Shown here piece by piece: positions 44,466 to 53,326 of a stretch of 64,000 nucleotides of DNA. The stretch covers positions 1 to 64,000 of the forward strand of contig CP020563.1 of NCBI GenBank assembly GCA_002082585.1, written 5' to 3'. The position numbers and the translations under genes were made by a program. Positions within the stretch are counted from its first letter, which is position 1. Each line of letters starts with the position of its first letter. The notes beneath the pieces are model-generated. The model worked only from the letters and a program-made list of their open reading frames with translations. It did not search any database and was not told the DNA's origin. Source of the DNA: Kitasatospora albolonga (GTDB taxonomy: Bacteria; Actinomycetota; Actinomycetes; Streptomycetales; Streptomycetaceae).

Positions 44466-45308
44466 TCAGACCTGGGCGCGGCGGATGTCGATGTTGCCGA
44501 ACCGGGCGCGGGCGCGGACCTTGACGGTGTCCTCGCTCAGTTCCGGGGCCTCGGAGGCGGTGAGCGTGTTGCGCACCTGGCCGGAGTCCGAGCTGACGTC
44601 GAGCCAGGCGGCCGTACCCTCGCGGACGCCGACCTCGATCGCACCGTAGGAGGTCTCCAACTGGACGTCTCCCCGGGCCACTTCCGCGATCCGCAGGGCA
44701 CCGTGGGCGGTGGTGGCGGCGACGGAGCCCTCGGCGCGCGTGATGATGATGTCGCCGCTGGCGCCCCTGACCCGCAGGTCGCCGGTCGCGGTGCCGACGG
44801 TCGTGGTGCCGTGCGAGTTCTTGAGGACGGCGGGCCCGTCGACCGTATCGACGCGCAGGCTGCCGGAGCTGGTGGTGATCTCGGCCATGCCCTCGACCCG
44901 GCCCACGGTGATCGAGCCGTGCGACGCGGTCAGCTTCAGCGGTCCGGTCGCATCGAGCCGGACATCGCCGGACGAGGTCTTCACACGGACCTCACCGAGC
45001 CGCCCCTCACCGAGCACCTGGACCCAGGCGCCGGTGACCTCGACGCGCGAGCCCGTGGGCAGTTCGACCGCCACGTCGACGGTGCCGGTGCGGCTCAGCA
45101 GACCGGGCTTGGGCGTCCTGACGGTGAGGACGCCGTTCGCGTACGTGACCTGGGTCTGGTCCGCCGCCCGCAGGTCCTGGTCGCGCTTCGGGTCGCGGGG
45201 GCGCACCTCGACGCCGGTCTCGGGGCGGTCACCCGCGCTGAAGCGGAGGGAACCGGCTCCCACGTACGCGGCGACCGAGATCGGTCCGGGTGTGTCGAAA
45301 GAAGGCAT
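44466..45308 (-). CDS. DUF4097 beta-helix-like protein
   Basis: 280 residues of repeating short strands: TSSGDVRLDATGPLKLTASH, GSITVGRVEGMAEITTSSGS, GTTTVGTATGDLRVRGASGD. These make a right-handed beta-helix or adhesin-like solenoid (DUF4097/DUF4098). No signal peptide is visible, so it is probably cytoplasmic. Such genes commonly sit next to a HicB-like regulator and ABC exporter in Streptomyces. Function unknown. Confidence 0.82.
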   Translation of the reverse strand: MPSFDTPGPISVAAYVGAGSLRFSAGDRPETGVEVRPRDPKRDQDLRAADQTQVTYANGVLTVRTPKPGLLSRTGTVDVAVELPTGSRVEVTGAWVQVLGEGRLGEVRVKTSSGDVRLDATGPLKLTASHGSITVGRVEGMAEITTSSGSLRVDTVDGPAVLKNSHGTTTVGTATGDLRVRGASGDIIITRAEGSVAATTAHGALRIAEVARGDVQLETSYGAIEVGVREGTAAWLDVSSDSGQVRNTLTASEAPELSEDTVKVRARARFGNIDIRRAQV

Positions 45309-45396
45309 GGCTGTCCCGTCCTCTTGGGTCTTCGGGGCGTCCCCGCTGGTGGGACGTGGTGGAGGTGGTGGATTACGGTCCGGGGGCAGGGTGCGG

Positions 45397-45909
45397 TCAG
45401 CGCACCCAGCCGGTGAAGCTCTGCCCGATGGTCCGGGTCCTCTCCGTCGTACGCGGCCGGGTGGAGCCGTCGGCCGCCGCCGAGACCGCCCGCACCAGCC
45501 AGGCGTTGACCGACAAGCCCTCGCGGTTCGCGGCCTCCTCGGCGCGGGCCTTGAGGTGGGCCGGGAGACGCAGGTTGACGCGGGCGGTGCCGCCCTCGTC
45601 ACCGTCGGCCGGGGCCTTCAGCGGCTCGACGGGGGCGGTCGGTTCCTCGGGCGCGCCGCTGTCGGCGGGCGGCGGTGTCACCACGAAGTCGGGGTCGAGC
45701 CCGCGCAGCCGTACGTCGACCGTGCCGGGGGCGAGTTCGCGGGTGACCTCGTCCATCGCGGCGGAGAGCACATGGAGCATGGTCAGCCGGGTCGCCGACT
45801 CCAGAGGGGCCGTGAGCCTCTCCGCCAGCTCACGCGCTTCGTCGCCACCGGCTTCGGCGGCGATCAGGAGTTCACGGCGGAGGGCTTCGACATAGGGGGT
45901 GAGATCCAT
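45397..45909 (-). CDS. Ribbon-helix-helix (HicB/Arc-like) regulator
   Basis: 170 residues. The C-terminal ribbon-helix-helix ARVNLRLPAHLKARAEEAAN, REGLSVNAWLVRAVSAA (about residues 113-150) is like the DNA-binding part of HicB antitoxins. The N-terminal 100 residues (DLTPYVEALRRELLIAAEAG, LESATRLTMLHVLSAAMDEV) are helical and probably oligomerise. No HicA toxin is present, so a toxin-antitoxin role is unlikely. The start codon is followed upstream by two TGGCGCCA boxes 11 bp apart, which suits autoregulation by cooperative binding. Probably first gene of the DUF4097/DrrAB unit. Confidence 0.78.
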   Translation of the reverse strand: MDLTPYVEALRRELLIAAEAGGDEARELAERLTAPLESATRLTMLHVLSAAMDEVTRELAPGTVDVRLRGLDPDFVVTPPPADSGAPEEPTAPVEPLKAPADGDEGGTARVNLRLPAHLKARAEEAANREGLSVNAWLVRAVSAAADGSTRPRTTERTRTIGQSFTGWVR

Positions 45910-45919
45910 GACACCATTA

Positions 45920-45938
45920 TGGCGCCACATTGGCGCCA
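45920..45938. promoter_or_regulatory. Tandem TGGCGCCA operator pair, regulator side
   Basis: Perfect palindromic boxes TGGCGCCA at 45920-45927 and 45931-45938, centres 11 bp apart, starting 11 nt upstream of the regulator ATG at 45909. Confidence 0.65.
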
Positions 45939-46077
45939 CCGGCAAGCCTTTGAGACACCCCGCCCGGATCTCACCCTTGAACACCCCACCCGAGCTGGGG
46001 AAACGCAGGAAGATCGAGGCAACGCATCGCGACGCCGAACTCCCAGGAGAGGCCAATGCGCCCCGAAGAGCACCAGA

Positions 46078-46147
46078 TGGCGCCACCATGAAGCATGTGT
46101 GGCACCACTTGGGGCCACACACTGCCGCATGGCACCACATGGCGCCC
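46078..46147. promoter_or_regulatory. Helically phased operator array, DoxX side
   Basis: Five boxes of the form TGG(C/G)(G/A)CC(A/C): TGGCGCCA 46078-46085, TGGCACCA 46100-46107, TGGGGCCA 46110-46117, TGGCACCA 46130-46137, TGGCGCCC 46140-46147. Spacings are 22, 10, 20 and 10 bp, all near whole helical turns. They fill the region before the DoxX gene at 46223. Confidence 0.65.
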
Positions 46148-46222
46148 CCGGAAGGCCGCGCCCGGCACCGGCCACTCGCACGGGCGCGTGTGTCCCCCGG
46201 TACGGCGGGGCAGTCGACGGTC

Positions 46223-46738
46223 ATGACTGTTCTGCGCAGAGTCGCCCGGCCCATGCTGGCCTCGATGTTCATCAGCGGCGGATACGGCGCGGTGCGCGAC
46301 CCCGCGCGCCTGGCGCCCGTCGCGGAGCCCGTGACCGATCGCGTCACCGAGATGCTCGCGCCCTGGAGCTCCCTGCTGCCGGAGGACCCCGAGCGCCTCG
46401 TACGCCTCAACGGAGTCGTGCAGCTCGGCGCCGGTCTCCTGCTCGCGCTGGGGCGGGCGCCACGGCTGGCGTCGGCCGCGCTCGCCGTGACCCTGGTGCC
46501 GACGACGCTGGCGGCCCACCGGTACTGGACGATCGAGGACCCCGAGAAGCGCGCGGCCCAGCGGGTTCAGTTCCTCAAGAACACGTCCCTGCTCGGCGGA
46601 CTCCTCATCGCCGCCGCCGACACCCACGGCAAGCCCTCGCTCGCCTACCGCACCCGCAGCACCGCGAGCCACGCCTCCGCCGCCGTCGCCCACCAGGCGC
46701 ACGCCGCCGCCGGAACGGCCCGTAAGCACCTTCCCTGA
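46223..46738 (+). CDS. DoxX-family membrane protein
   Basis: 171 residues: VLRRVARPMLASMFISGGYG, RLVRLNGVVQLGAGLLLALG, RLASAALAVTLVPTTLAAHR, VQFLKNTSLLGGLLIAAADT. Four membrane segments in the DoxX pattern, with a basic Ala/His-rich tail. DoxX proteins are quinone-linked or redox-related membrane proteins with varied roles. ATG at 46223 chosen on conservation; its ribosome site is weak. Divergent from the ribbon-helix-helix gene and likely controlled by it. Confidence 0.82.
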   Translation: MTVLRRVARPMLASMFISGGYGAVRDPARLAPVAEPVTDRVTEMLAPWSSLLPEDPERLVRLNGVVQLGAGLLLALGRAPRLASAALAVTLVPTTLAAHRYWTIEDPEKRAAQRVQFLKNTSLLGGLLIAAADTHGKPSLAYRTRSTASHASAAVAHQAHAAAGTARKHLP

Positions 46739-46764
46739 CCCTCCCCCGCCCCCTCCCATGCCCG

Positions 46765-46808
46765 TTTGCCTAAAATCATTAGGCAAATGTATATTCTTTT
46801 AGGCAAAC
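46765..46808 (+). promoter_or_regulatory. Promoter and three-half-site operator of the TetR gene
   Basis: tttgcctaa (46765-46773) and ttaggcaaa (46779-46787) form an inverted repeat, and a third half-site tttaggcaaac follows at 46798-46808. -35 TTGCCT (46766-46771), 18-nt spacer and -10 TATATT (46790-46795) are interwoven, so binding would block RNA polymerase. Points to autoregulation of the TetR gene. Confidence 0.7.
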
Positions 46809-46832
46809 GGGTGTGGGCATACGGAGGGTGAC

Positions 46833-47414
46833 ATGGCAAAGGCAGGGCCGGCCGCGGAGCGCGTGGTGCGGGCGGGGGCGGAGCTGGCGGACGAGATCGG
46901 CTTCGAGTACGTGACCCCCTCCGAGCTCGCCCGGCGGCTGGGCGTCAGGACCGCGAGCCTGTATTCGCACGTCAAGAACGCCCACGACCTCAAGACGAAG
47001 ATCGCGCTGCTCGCCCTGGAGGAGCTCGCCGACCGCGCGTCCACCGCGCTCGCGGGACGGGCCGGCCGGGACGCGCTGACCGCCTTCGCGGACGCCTACC
47101 GCGACTACGCCTACGAGCACCCGGGCCGCTTCACCGCAGCCCGCTTCCGGCTCGACCCGGAAGCCGCCGCCGCGAGCGCCGGTGTCCGGCACGCCCGGAT
47201 GATGCGGGCGATCCTGCGCGGCTACGACCTGGCCGAGCCCCAGCAGACGCACGCGGTACGGCTGCTGGGCAGCGTCTTCAACGGCTACGTCGGCCTGGAG
47301 GCCGCCGGCGGCTTCAGCCACAGCGCCCCCTCCTCCCAGGAGAGCTGGACCGAGATCCTCAACGCGCTCGACGCCCTGCTGCGCAACTGGCCGGCCCCTG
47401 CCGTCCCCGGCTGA
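46833..47414 (+). CDS. TetR-family regulator (WHG-type C-terminal domain)
   Basis: 193 residues. HTH in AADEIGFEYVTPSELARRLG-like stretch: GFEYVTPSELARRLGVRTAS, LYSHVKNAHDLKTKIALLAL. The C-terminal ligand domain (YAYEHPGRFTAARFRLDPEA, HAVRLLGSVFNGYVGLEAAG) is that of TetR_C_33/WHG proteins. GGAGGG precedes the ATG. The SGNH hydrolase 95 bp downstream is on the same strand and may be co-regulated. Confidence 0.85.
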   Translation: MAKAGPAAERVVRAGAELADEIGFEYVTPSELARRLGVRTASLYSHVKNAHDLKTKIALLALEELADRASTALAGRAGRDALTAFADAYRDYAYEHPGRFTAARFRLDPEAAAASAGVRHARMMRAILRGYDLAEPQQTHAVRLLGSVFNGYVGLEAAGGFSHSAPSSQESWTEILNALDALLRNWPAPAVPG

Positions 47415-47509
47415 CCCGGGCCTCCCCCACCCCTCGCGGCCGAAGAGATCGCGCCCCCGGGATATCGCGACCCACGAGATACAGAACCCCGACCGGAGAG
47501 ACGCAGGAC

Positions 47510-48712
47510 ATGGACACCCGGCACGACATGAACACCCGGCACGGCTGGACCACGACCCCCATCACCCCCGCCCTCCTGCGTGGCGCGCTGGAGCTGGAGC
47601 TCACCGAACGAGGCGCGCTCCCCCACCGGCTGCCCGCGCACGCCCGGGCGCAGATACCCGACGGCCAGCTGGCCATGGCACAGTCGCAGCCCTCCGGGGT
47701 CCGGCTGGTCCTCCGTACCCGGGCCACCGCCGTCGAGCTGGACGTGGTGGCCACCAAGCGGGTCTACGTCGGGGCGCCGCCGCGCCCCGACGGGGTGTAC
47801 GAGCTCCTCGTGGACGGCCGTCCCGCGGGCCGGGCCCGCGCCGCCGACGGCGACACGCTCACCATCGACATGGCCGCGGGAACCGCGGAGGCCCGGCCCG
47901 GGCCCGTGGAGACCCTCCGGTTCACCGGCCTGCCGGAGGGCGAGAAGGACGTCGAGATCTGGCTGCCGCACGACGAGGCCACCCGGCTGGTCTCGCTGCG
48001 CACCGACGCGCCCGTCCACCCCGCTCGGCCCACCGGCCGCCCGGTCTGGCTGCACCACGGCAGTTCCATCAGCCAGGGTTCCAACGCCACGGCCCCCACC
48101 GGCACCTGGCCCGCCCTGGCCGCCGCGCTCGGCGGAGCGGAACTGATCAACCTGGGGTTCGGCGGCGGCGCCCTGCTCGACCCCTTCACCGCGCGCGCCC
48201 TGCGCGACACCCCCGCCGACCTGATCAGCGTCAAGATCGGCATCAACCTCGTCAACTCCGATCTGATGCGGCTGCGCGCGTTCGGTCCGGCCGTCCACGG
48301 CTTCCTGGACACCATCCGCGAGGGGCACCCCACCGCTCCGCTGCTGGTCGTCTCGCCGGTCCTCTGCCCCATCCACGAGAACACCCCGGGCCCCAGCGCC
48401 CCGGACCACAGCGCGCTGAGCGAAGGGCGCCTGCGGTTCACGGCCACCGGGGACCCCGCAGAGACCGCCGCCGGGAAGCTGACCCTCACCGTCATCCGGG
48501 ACGAACTGGCCCGGATCGTCGAGCAGCGCGCCACCACCGACCCGCATCTCCACCACCTGGACGGCCTCGCCCTCTACAACGAGGCCGACCACGCCGAGCT
48601 GCCGCTGCCCGACGCCCTCCACCCCGACCCCGCGACCCACCGGCGCATCGCCGAACACTTCGCCCGTCTCGCCTTCGGCCCCGGGGGGCCTTTCGGTACG
48701 AAGACCCCCTGA
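47510..48712 (+). CDS. SGNH/GDSL-type esterase with N-terminal sandwich domain
   Basis: 400 residues. Residues 1-165 are a jelly-roll-like domain (TRATAVELDVVATKRVYVGA, IEIWLPHDEATRLVSLRTD-like). The rest is an SGNH hydrolase: block I HHGSSISQGSNAT with the nucleophile Ser, block II ELINLGFGGGALLD, block III IGINLVN, and block V LPDALHPDPATHRRIAEHF with the Asp-His pair. Two-domain plans like this occur in CE2-like carbohydrate esterases, but no secretion signal is present. Substrate unknown. Confidence 0.82.
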   Translation: MDTRHDMNTRHGWTTTPITPALLRGALELELTERGALPHRLPAHARAQIPDGQLAMAQSQPSGVRLVLRTRATAVELDVVATKRVYVGAPPRPDGVYELLVDGRPAGRARAADGDTLTIDMAAGTAEARPGPVETLRFTGLPEGEKDVEIWLPHDEATRLVSLRTDAPVHPARPTGRPVWLHHGSSISQGSNATAPTGTWPALAAALGGAELINLGFGGGALLDPFTARALRDTPADLISVKIGINLVNSDLMRLRAFGPAVHGFLDTIREGHPTAPLLVVSPVLCPIHENTPGPSAPDHSALSEGRLRFTATGDPAETAAGKLTLTVIRDELARIVEQRATTDPHLHHLDGLALYNEADHAELPLPDALHPDPATHRRIAEHFARLAFGPGGPFGTKTP

Positions 48713-48812
48713 GCCGGTTCCACGGGCCGGACCCACTGACCGGTACGGCCCCGGGCCCCGGCCCGCCCCGGACGAAGCCGGTGGCGGGCAGCCCGTTCCG
48801 TACCCTGGGGGC

Positions 48813-49742
48813 ATGCGTATGCGCCCCACGCTCAGCTGGACCCCTCCCGAGGACCTGGCGCCCGCCACCACCGACCTCGAACCGGTCGCCGAGGCGCTGG
48901 GCAGCGGCGGTGTGCTGGTGCTCAGCGGGGCGGGCCTCTCCACGGAGTCGGGTATTCCGGACTACCGGGGAGAGGGCGGCAGCCTGAGTCGGCACACCCC
49001 GATGACGTACCAGGAATTCACCGCGAGCGCCGGGGCGCGGCGGCGGTACTGGGCGCGCAGCCATCTGGGCTGGCGCACCTTCGGCCGGGCCCGCCCCAAT
49101 GCCGGGCACCGGGCCGTGGCCGCGTTCGGGCGGCACGGCCTGCTGTCGGGGGTGATCACCCAGAACGTGGACGGCCTGCACCAGGCGGCGGGGAGCACGG
49201 ACGTCGTGGAGCTCCACGGGGGCCTGGACCGGGTCGTCTGCCTTTCCTGCGGGGCCGTCGGCCCGCGCCGCGAACTCGCCCGCCGACTCGAGGAGGCCAA
49301 CGAGGGGTTCGCGCCCGTGGCCGCCGCGATCAATCCGGACGGTGACGCCGACCTCACCGACGAACAGGTCGGGGACTTCCATGTCGTGCCCTGCGCCGTC
49401 TGCGGGGGCATCCTCAAGCCGGACGTGGTGTTCTTCGGGGAGGCCGTGCCCCCGCAGGGGGTCGAGCACTGCCGTCGGCTGGTCCGCGAGGCGGCTTCGC
49501 TGCTGGTCCTCGGCTCCTCCCTGACGGTGATGTCCGGCCTCCGCTTCGTGCGGCAGGCGGAGCGGGCCGGACAGCCGGTGCTGATCGTCAACCGGGACCC
49601 GACCCGGGGTGACCGGCACGCCGTCACCCGTATCGCGCTCCCGCTGGGGGCGGCCCTCACCTCCGTGGCCGACCGGCTGGGCGTCCCCGTCGCGGTGCCG
49701 GAGCCGGACCCGCCACCGGGTCCGGCTCCGGTCACGCCGTAG
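48813..49742 (+). CDS. NAD-dependent protein deacetylase (sirtuin, Sir2 family)
   Basis: 309 residues: VLVLSGAGLSTESGIPDYRG, GVITQNVDGLHQAAGSTDVV, catalytic His in ELHGGLDRVVCLSCG, zinc Cys pairs CLSCG and CAVCGG, GILKPDVVFFGEAVP, LVLGSSLTVMSGLRF and PVLIVNRDPTRGD. Removes acyl groups from lysines using NAD. Converges with the FtsX gene, with 15 bp between stops. Confidence 0.93.
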   Translation: MRMRPTLSWTPPEDLAPATTDLEPVAEALGSGGVLVLSGAGLSTESGIPDYRGEGGSLSRHTPMTYQEFTASAGARRRYWARSHLGWRTFGRARPNAGHRAVAAFGRHGLLSGVITQNVDGLHQAAGSTDVVELHGGLDRVVCLSCGAVGPRRELARRLEEANEGFAPVAAAINPDGDADLTDEQVGDFHVVPCAVCGGILKPDVVFFGEAVPPQGVEHCRRLVREAASLLVLGSSLTVMSGLRFVRQAERAGQPVLIVNRDPTRGDRHAVTRIALPLGAALTSVADRLGVPVAVPEPDPPPGPAPVTP

Positions 49743-49757
49743 GGGGCCCGGCTCGCG

Positions 49758-52262
49758 TCAGGTTTCGGTGCGGTTGAGGGTGTTGCCGATACGGCGGGGT
49801 GCGGCGAGTGCCCCGTAGACGGCGGCGAGGACGAGGGTCAGGGCGAGGACGGTGGAGACGGCTGTCCAGTCCATGACGACGGGGATGTCCACGGGCCAGT
49901 TCCGTGCGGCGGTCAGCCCCCATCCGGCCGCGATGCCGAGGAGCGCCGCGAGGGTGGCGATGGTGAGCGACTGCCAGACGACGATGCGGCGCAGGGTGCC
50001 CGGGGACAGGCCGATGCGGTGCAGGCGTACCAGGTCGGGGCGGAGTTCGGTGGCGGATGAGGTGATGGTGATGCCGAGGACGGTCACGACGGCGGCGAGT
50101 GCGAGGCCGAGCATGAGGTACCACACGGAGGACGGGGTGGTCTCGGGTCCGGTCTCGATACGGACGTCCGACATGACGACGTCGACCGGTTCGAGGGCCT
50201 TGACCAGCCGCTCCTCCGTGTCGGGGGCGAGGCCGGCGGGAGAGGCGATGACCGAGTAGTCCACGGTCGTCGCGCCGAGCGCGCGGGCGGCCCTGCTGGT
50301 GATGTAGGCGGAGGCGCGGGTACGGGTGGTGGCGTCGACGGGGTCGGAGAGGACGGCGCCCCTGATCTCGCGGCGGATCTCGGGCTTCTCGCCGTTGAGG
50401 GAGGCCGGTCGGGAGAGGGTGACGCGGTCGCCCTTGATGTACTCGGGCGCCACGACCAGGATGCGGCCGTCCTCGAGAGCCTTGCGCTCCCGGGGGGACC
50501 AGGTCCGGCCCGTCAGGACCGCGAACGTCTTGCCGTCGTCGACGATCCCGAGCGTCTGCGTCCAGTCCTCGTTCCCGTTTGCCGCCCAGGCGACACTCCA
50601 GGGCGGGGTGAGGGCGGGGGTGACGGAGGCTGCCAGGAGTTCTTCGTCGACCGGGTAGGAGCCCCGGACGATCGGGGTCCCTTCGGGGAAGGCCGTGGCG
50701 AGGCGCTTCTCGACCGCGCCGGGGTCGCTGCCGCCGTGCAGCAGGGCCTCCACCTGGTCGAGGTGGCGGCTGCCGACGTAGGTGGCGCGTCCCTGGGCGG
50801 TGACGCTGGACAGGGTGCCGAGGATGCCGATGGTCAGGGCGAGCGCGACGGCCCCGATCACGATCGCCGAGACGGGCCGGCGCGGGTCGCGGGCGAAGGC
50901 GCGCAGGGCGATCCGTGCGCTGAGCGTACGGTCGGCCGACCGGGCCAGGGCCCGCAGCGCGTCCCCGACGCGGGTGAGCGCAGCGGCGGCCAGGAACACG
51001 ATGGCCGAGACCGCCGCTGCGGCGGAGATCTCCTCGTCGTCCTGGAAGGTCACCGCGACGGCGATGCCGAGTGCGGCGAGTCCGCACAGCGCCGGAGCCC
51101 ACAGGCGGGCCCGCTTTCCGCCACGGGGGGTGGTGCGGGCCCGTTCCCGGGCGGGGAGCCCTGCCGGATACCGCGAGGTCAGTACGGCGGCCAGGGCCGC
51201 CACGGCCACCGACAGCAGGATGGTGAGGAGCCCTCCGGCAAGGAGCGGGTCGTAGGGGGCGACGTCCTTGTCGGTGACATGGGGCAGCACCGGGCGTACG
51301 GCAAGGGCGAGAAGGCTCCCGGCGGCCCACCCGGCGGGAACGGCGATCACACTGGCCGATACGGCCCCGGCGACGGCGGCGCGGCGCAGGTCGCGGTCCG
51401 GTACGCCGAGACCGGCGAGGATCGCGAACTCGGTCCGGGTACGCCGCATCCGCAGGGCGAACGCCCCGGCGGCCATGACCCCGAGCACGACGATCCCGGG
51501 AGCGAGAAGCAGCGCGGGCTCACGTTCGATCATCGTCCGGGAAGCGACGAAGCCCGCTCTGGTCTCGAGCCGCATCTCCTGCTCGCCGATGGCGCTCTGC
51601 GCGGTGTCCATCTGCCCGGCGTCACCTGCGAGAAGCAGGCCGTAATCCGAGAAGACGACGTTGGTGCTGTCCTCTCCGGTCCTGGGCCAGGCCCTCAGCT
51701 GGCCGGGGGCGGCGAGGTAGTCGTAGGAGGCGTGTGCCTGCGGGCTCTCGACCAGGCCGACGATCCGCGCGGGCGCGTCGCGCTTCCAGCGGTAGGGCAG
51801 GCTGTCGCCCAGGCTCAGCCCGTGGTCGTCGGCGAGGGCCCGGCTCACCGCGATCTCCCCGGATTCCGAAGGGAATTGGCCCTCCAGCAGCCGGTACCGG
51901 CCGTCCGCCAGGGGCGAGGACCAGTCGGTATCGGCGTAGTACACGGCAACCGTGCGGTCCTTCACCCACACGGGGAATTCACTGTTGCTGTCGATCTCGA
52001 GCACGGTGATACCCGGTACACGCTGCCGCAGCTCCTTCGCGAGCCCGGCTGTCACCTCGGGGTCCGCGTGGCTGACGAATCCGTCGGCGCGGCCCATGGT
52101 GCTGGTGGCCCGCTGCTCCGCGGAAGGGGCGACCGAGGCGAACACCCCGGCGGCCAGCGTGGCGAGCAGCACGGGCAGCGCCAGCAGCACGAGGAGCCCG
52201 ATGCGCCTGCCGCCGCGCCCGACGACGGTACGTCTGCCGACCAGGTGCACGTACGTTCTCAT
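49758..52262 (-). CDS. FtsX-type ABC transporter permease
   Basis: 834 residues: an N-terminal membrane segment (RRIGLLVLLALPVLLATLAA), a large extracytoplasmic domain, two groups of FtsX membrane helices (for example LLAPGIVVLGVMAAGAFALR and LGLALAAVVTVLGITITSSA) and a C-terminal MacB/FtsX half. Such permeases work as mechanotransmitters or lipoprotein/antibiotic exporters with a MacB-like ATPase. Its ATG overlaps the ATPase stop (ATGA). Confidence 0.87.
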   Translation of the reverse strand: MRTYVHLVGRRTVVGRGGRRIGLLVLLALPVLLATLAAGVFASVAPSAEQRATSTMGRADGFVSHADPEVTAGLAKELRQRVPGITVLEIDSNSEFPVWVKDRTVAVYYADTDWSSPLADGRYRLLEGQFPSESGEIAVSRALADDHGLSLGDSLPYRWKRDAPARIVGLVESPQAHASYDYLAAPGQLRAWPRTGEDSTNVVFSDYGLLLAGDAGQMDTAQSAIGEQEMRLETRAGFVASRTMIEREPALLLAPGIVVLGVMAAGAFALRMRRTRTEFAILAGLGVPDRDLRRAAVAGAVSASVIAVPAGWAAGSLLALAVRPVLPHVTDKDVAPYDPLLAGGLLTILLSVAVAALAAVLTSRYPAGLPARERARTTPRGGKRARLWAPALCGLAALGIAVAVTFQDDEEISAAAAVSAIVFLAAAALTRVGDALRALARSADRTLSARIALRAFARDPRRPVSAIVIGAVALALTIGILGTLSSVTAQGRATYVGSRHLDQVEALLHGGSDPGAVEKRLATAFPEGTPIVRGSYPVDEELLAASVTPALTPPWSVAWAANGNEDWTQTLGIVDDGKTFAVLTGRTWSPRERKALEDGRILVVAPEYIKGDRVTLSRPASLNGEKPEIRREIRGAVLSDPVDATTRTRASAYITSRAARALGATTVDYSVIASPAGLAPDTEERLVKALEPVDVVMSDVRIETGPETTPSSVWYLMLGLALAAVVTVLGITITSSATELRPDLVRLHRIGLSPGTLRRIVVWQSLTIATLAALLGIAAGWGLTAARNWPVDIPVVMDWTAVSTVLALTLVLAAVYGALAAPRRIGNTLNRTET

Positions 52263-52981
52263 GCCGTGCCCGCCTCGGCGGAAACGCTGGAATCGGCGGT
52301 GCCGAAGGAGACCAGCGTGCCGTCGTGCAGGACGGCGATCCGGTCCGCGTGGGCGAGGTTGGCCGGGTTGTGCGTACTGAGCACGACGGTGACGCCCTCG
52401 TCACGGAGCTGGGCCAGTACGTCCATGATCTCCGCGCCCGTCCTGGAGTCCAGGGACCCCGTGGGCTCGTCGGCGAGGACGAGCGTGCGCTCCCCCACGA
52501 TGGCGCGGGCGATGGCGGCGCGCTGCTGCTGGCCGCCGGAAACCTCGGCGGGAAACCGCTCCTCCAGCCCCGCCAGACCGACCCGGCCCATCGCTGCGCG
52601 TGCCGCCGCCGTCGCGTCGCCGCGCGCGGTGCCCAGGGCTTCCAGCGGGAGGCGCACGTTCTCGATGAGCGTCAGGTCGGCCAGGAGGCTGAAGTCCTGG
52701 TGGACGAAGCCGATCTCCCGCAGCCGCAGCGCGGACAGCTCGGCCGAGGTGCAGGCGTGGAGCTCGCTCCCCAGGACGTCGAGCGTGCCCGAGCCGACGC
52801 GTTCCAGCCCGGCGATCAGGTGGAGCAGTGTGCTCTTGCCGGAGCCGCTGGGGCCGGTCAGCGCGGTCAGCGTACCGGCGGGAACGGACAGCGATATGTC
52901 CCGCAGCGCGGTCACGGTCTGGCGGCCCATGGGGAACGTCTTGCCTACCTGGGTGGCGGTGATCGCCGCGTTCTTGCCCAC
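52259..52981 (-). CDS. ABC transporter ATP-binding protein (MacB/LolD-like)
   Basis: 240 residues: TALTGPSGSGKSTLLHLIAG (Walker A), IGFVHQDFSLLADLTLIENV (Q-loop), VSGGQQQRAAIARAIVGERT (signature), LVLADEPTGSLDSRTGAEIM (Walker B). This is the ATPase partner of the FtsX permease. GTG at 52981 was chosen because conservation begins there; GAGGA lies 11 nt upstream. An open frame extends to 53251 but without conserved protein. Confidence 0.87.
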   Translation of the reverse strand: MGKNAAITATQVGKTFPMGRQTVTALRDISLSVPAGTLTALTGPSGSGKSTLLHLIAGLERVGSGTLDVLGSELHACTSAELSALRLREIGFVHQDFSLLADLTLIENVRLPLEALGTARGDATAAARAAMGRVGLAGLEERFPAEVSGGQQQRAAIARAIVGERTLVLADEPTGSLDSRTGAEIMDVLAQLRDEGVTVVLSTHNPANLAHADRIAVLHDGTLVSFGTADSSVSAEAGTA

Positions 52982-53326
52982 GTGAGTGGTTGTCCTCTCC
53001 GACGCGTACGCGAACGGGGCGGCCTGCGAGCGGCAGGAGATCGGCCGGTGCGCGCGTCCCCTGCTCAGGGCCCGTGAAGGGCCGTCGGCAGTGAGGCCGA
53101 GGCGCGTTCGGCAACCGCCCCCGATGGGTTGCCGTAACCGGAGCAAACTTACTCGACCCGGTTGACAGCCCCGGGGGCGGAAGTTGATCTGGCCCGTCCC
53201 GGCAACGTAGTTGGCCGAAAAGCGCCGCAGGACATGGGAGGGGGTGAGCATCGTCCGTCACCGGGGGACGCGGTGGCCTGCCCCCTCGTGGCGGAGGCGC
53301 CGGAGGCGGCACGTACGGTACGGCGG
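52982..53326. other. 345-bp divergent intergenic region
   Basis: No gene seen. TTGACA (53162-53167) with TGATCT 17 nt later could form a weak promoter toward the ThpR gene. No clear promoter for the ABC operon, repeat or operator was found. Confidence 0.4.

Noticed and set aside
45397..45909. HicAB toxin-antitoxin system
   Set aside because: Only the HicB-like ribbon-helix-helix part is present. There is no HicA-sized gene beside it, and the neighbours are DUF4097 and DoxX genes.
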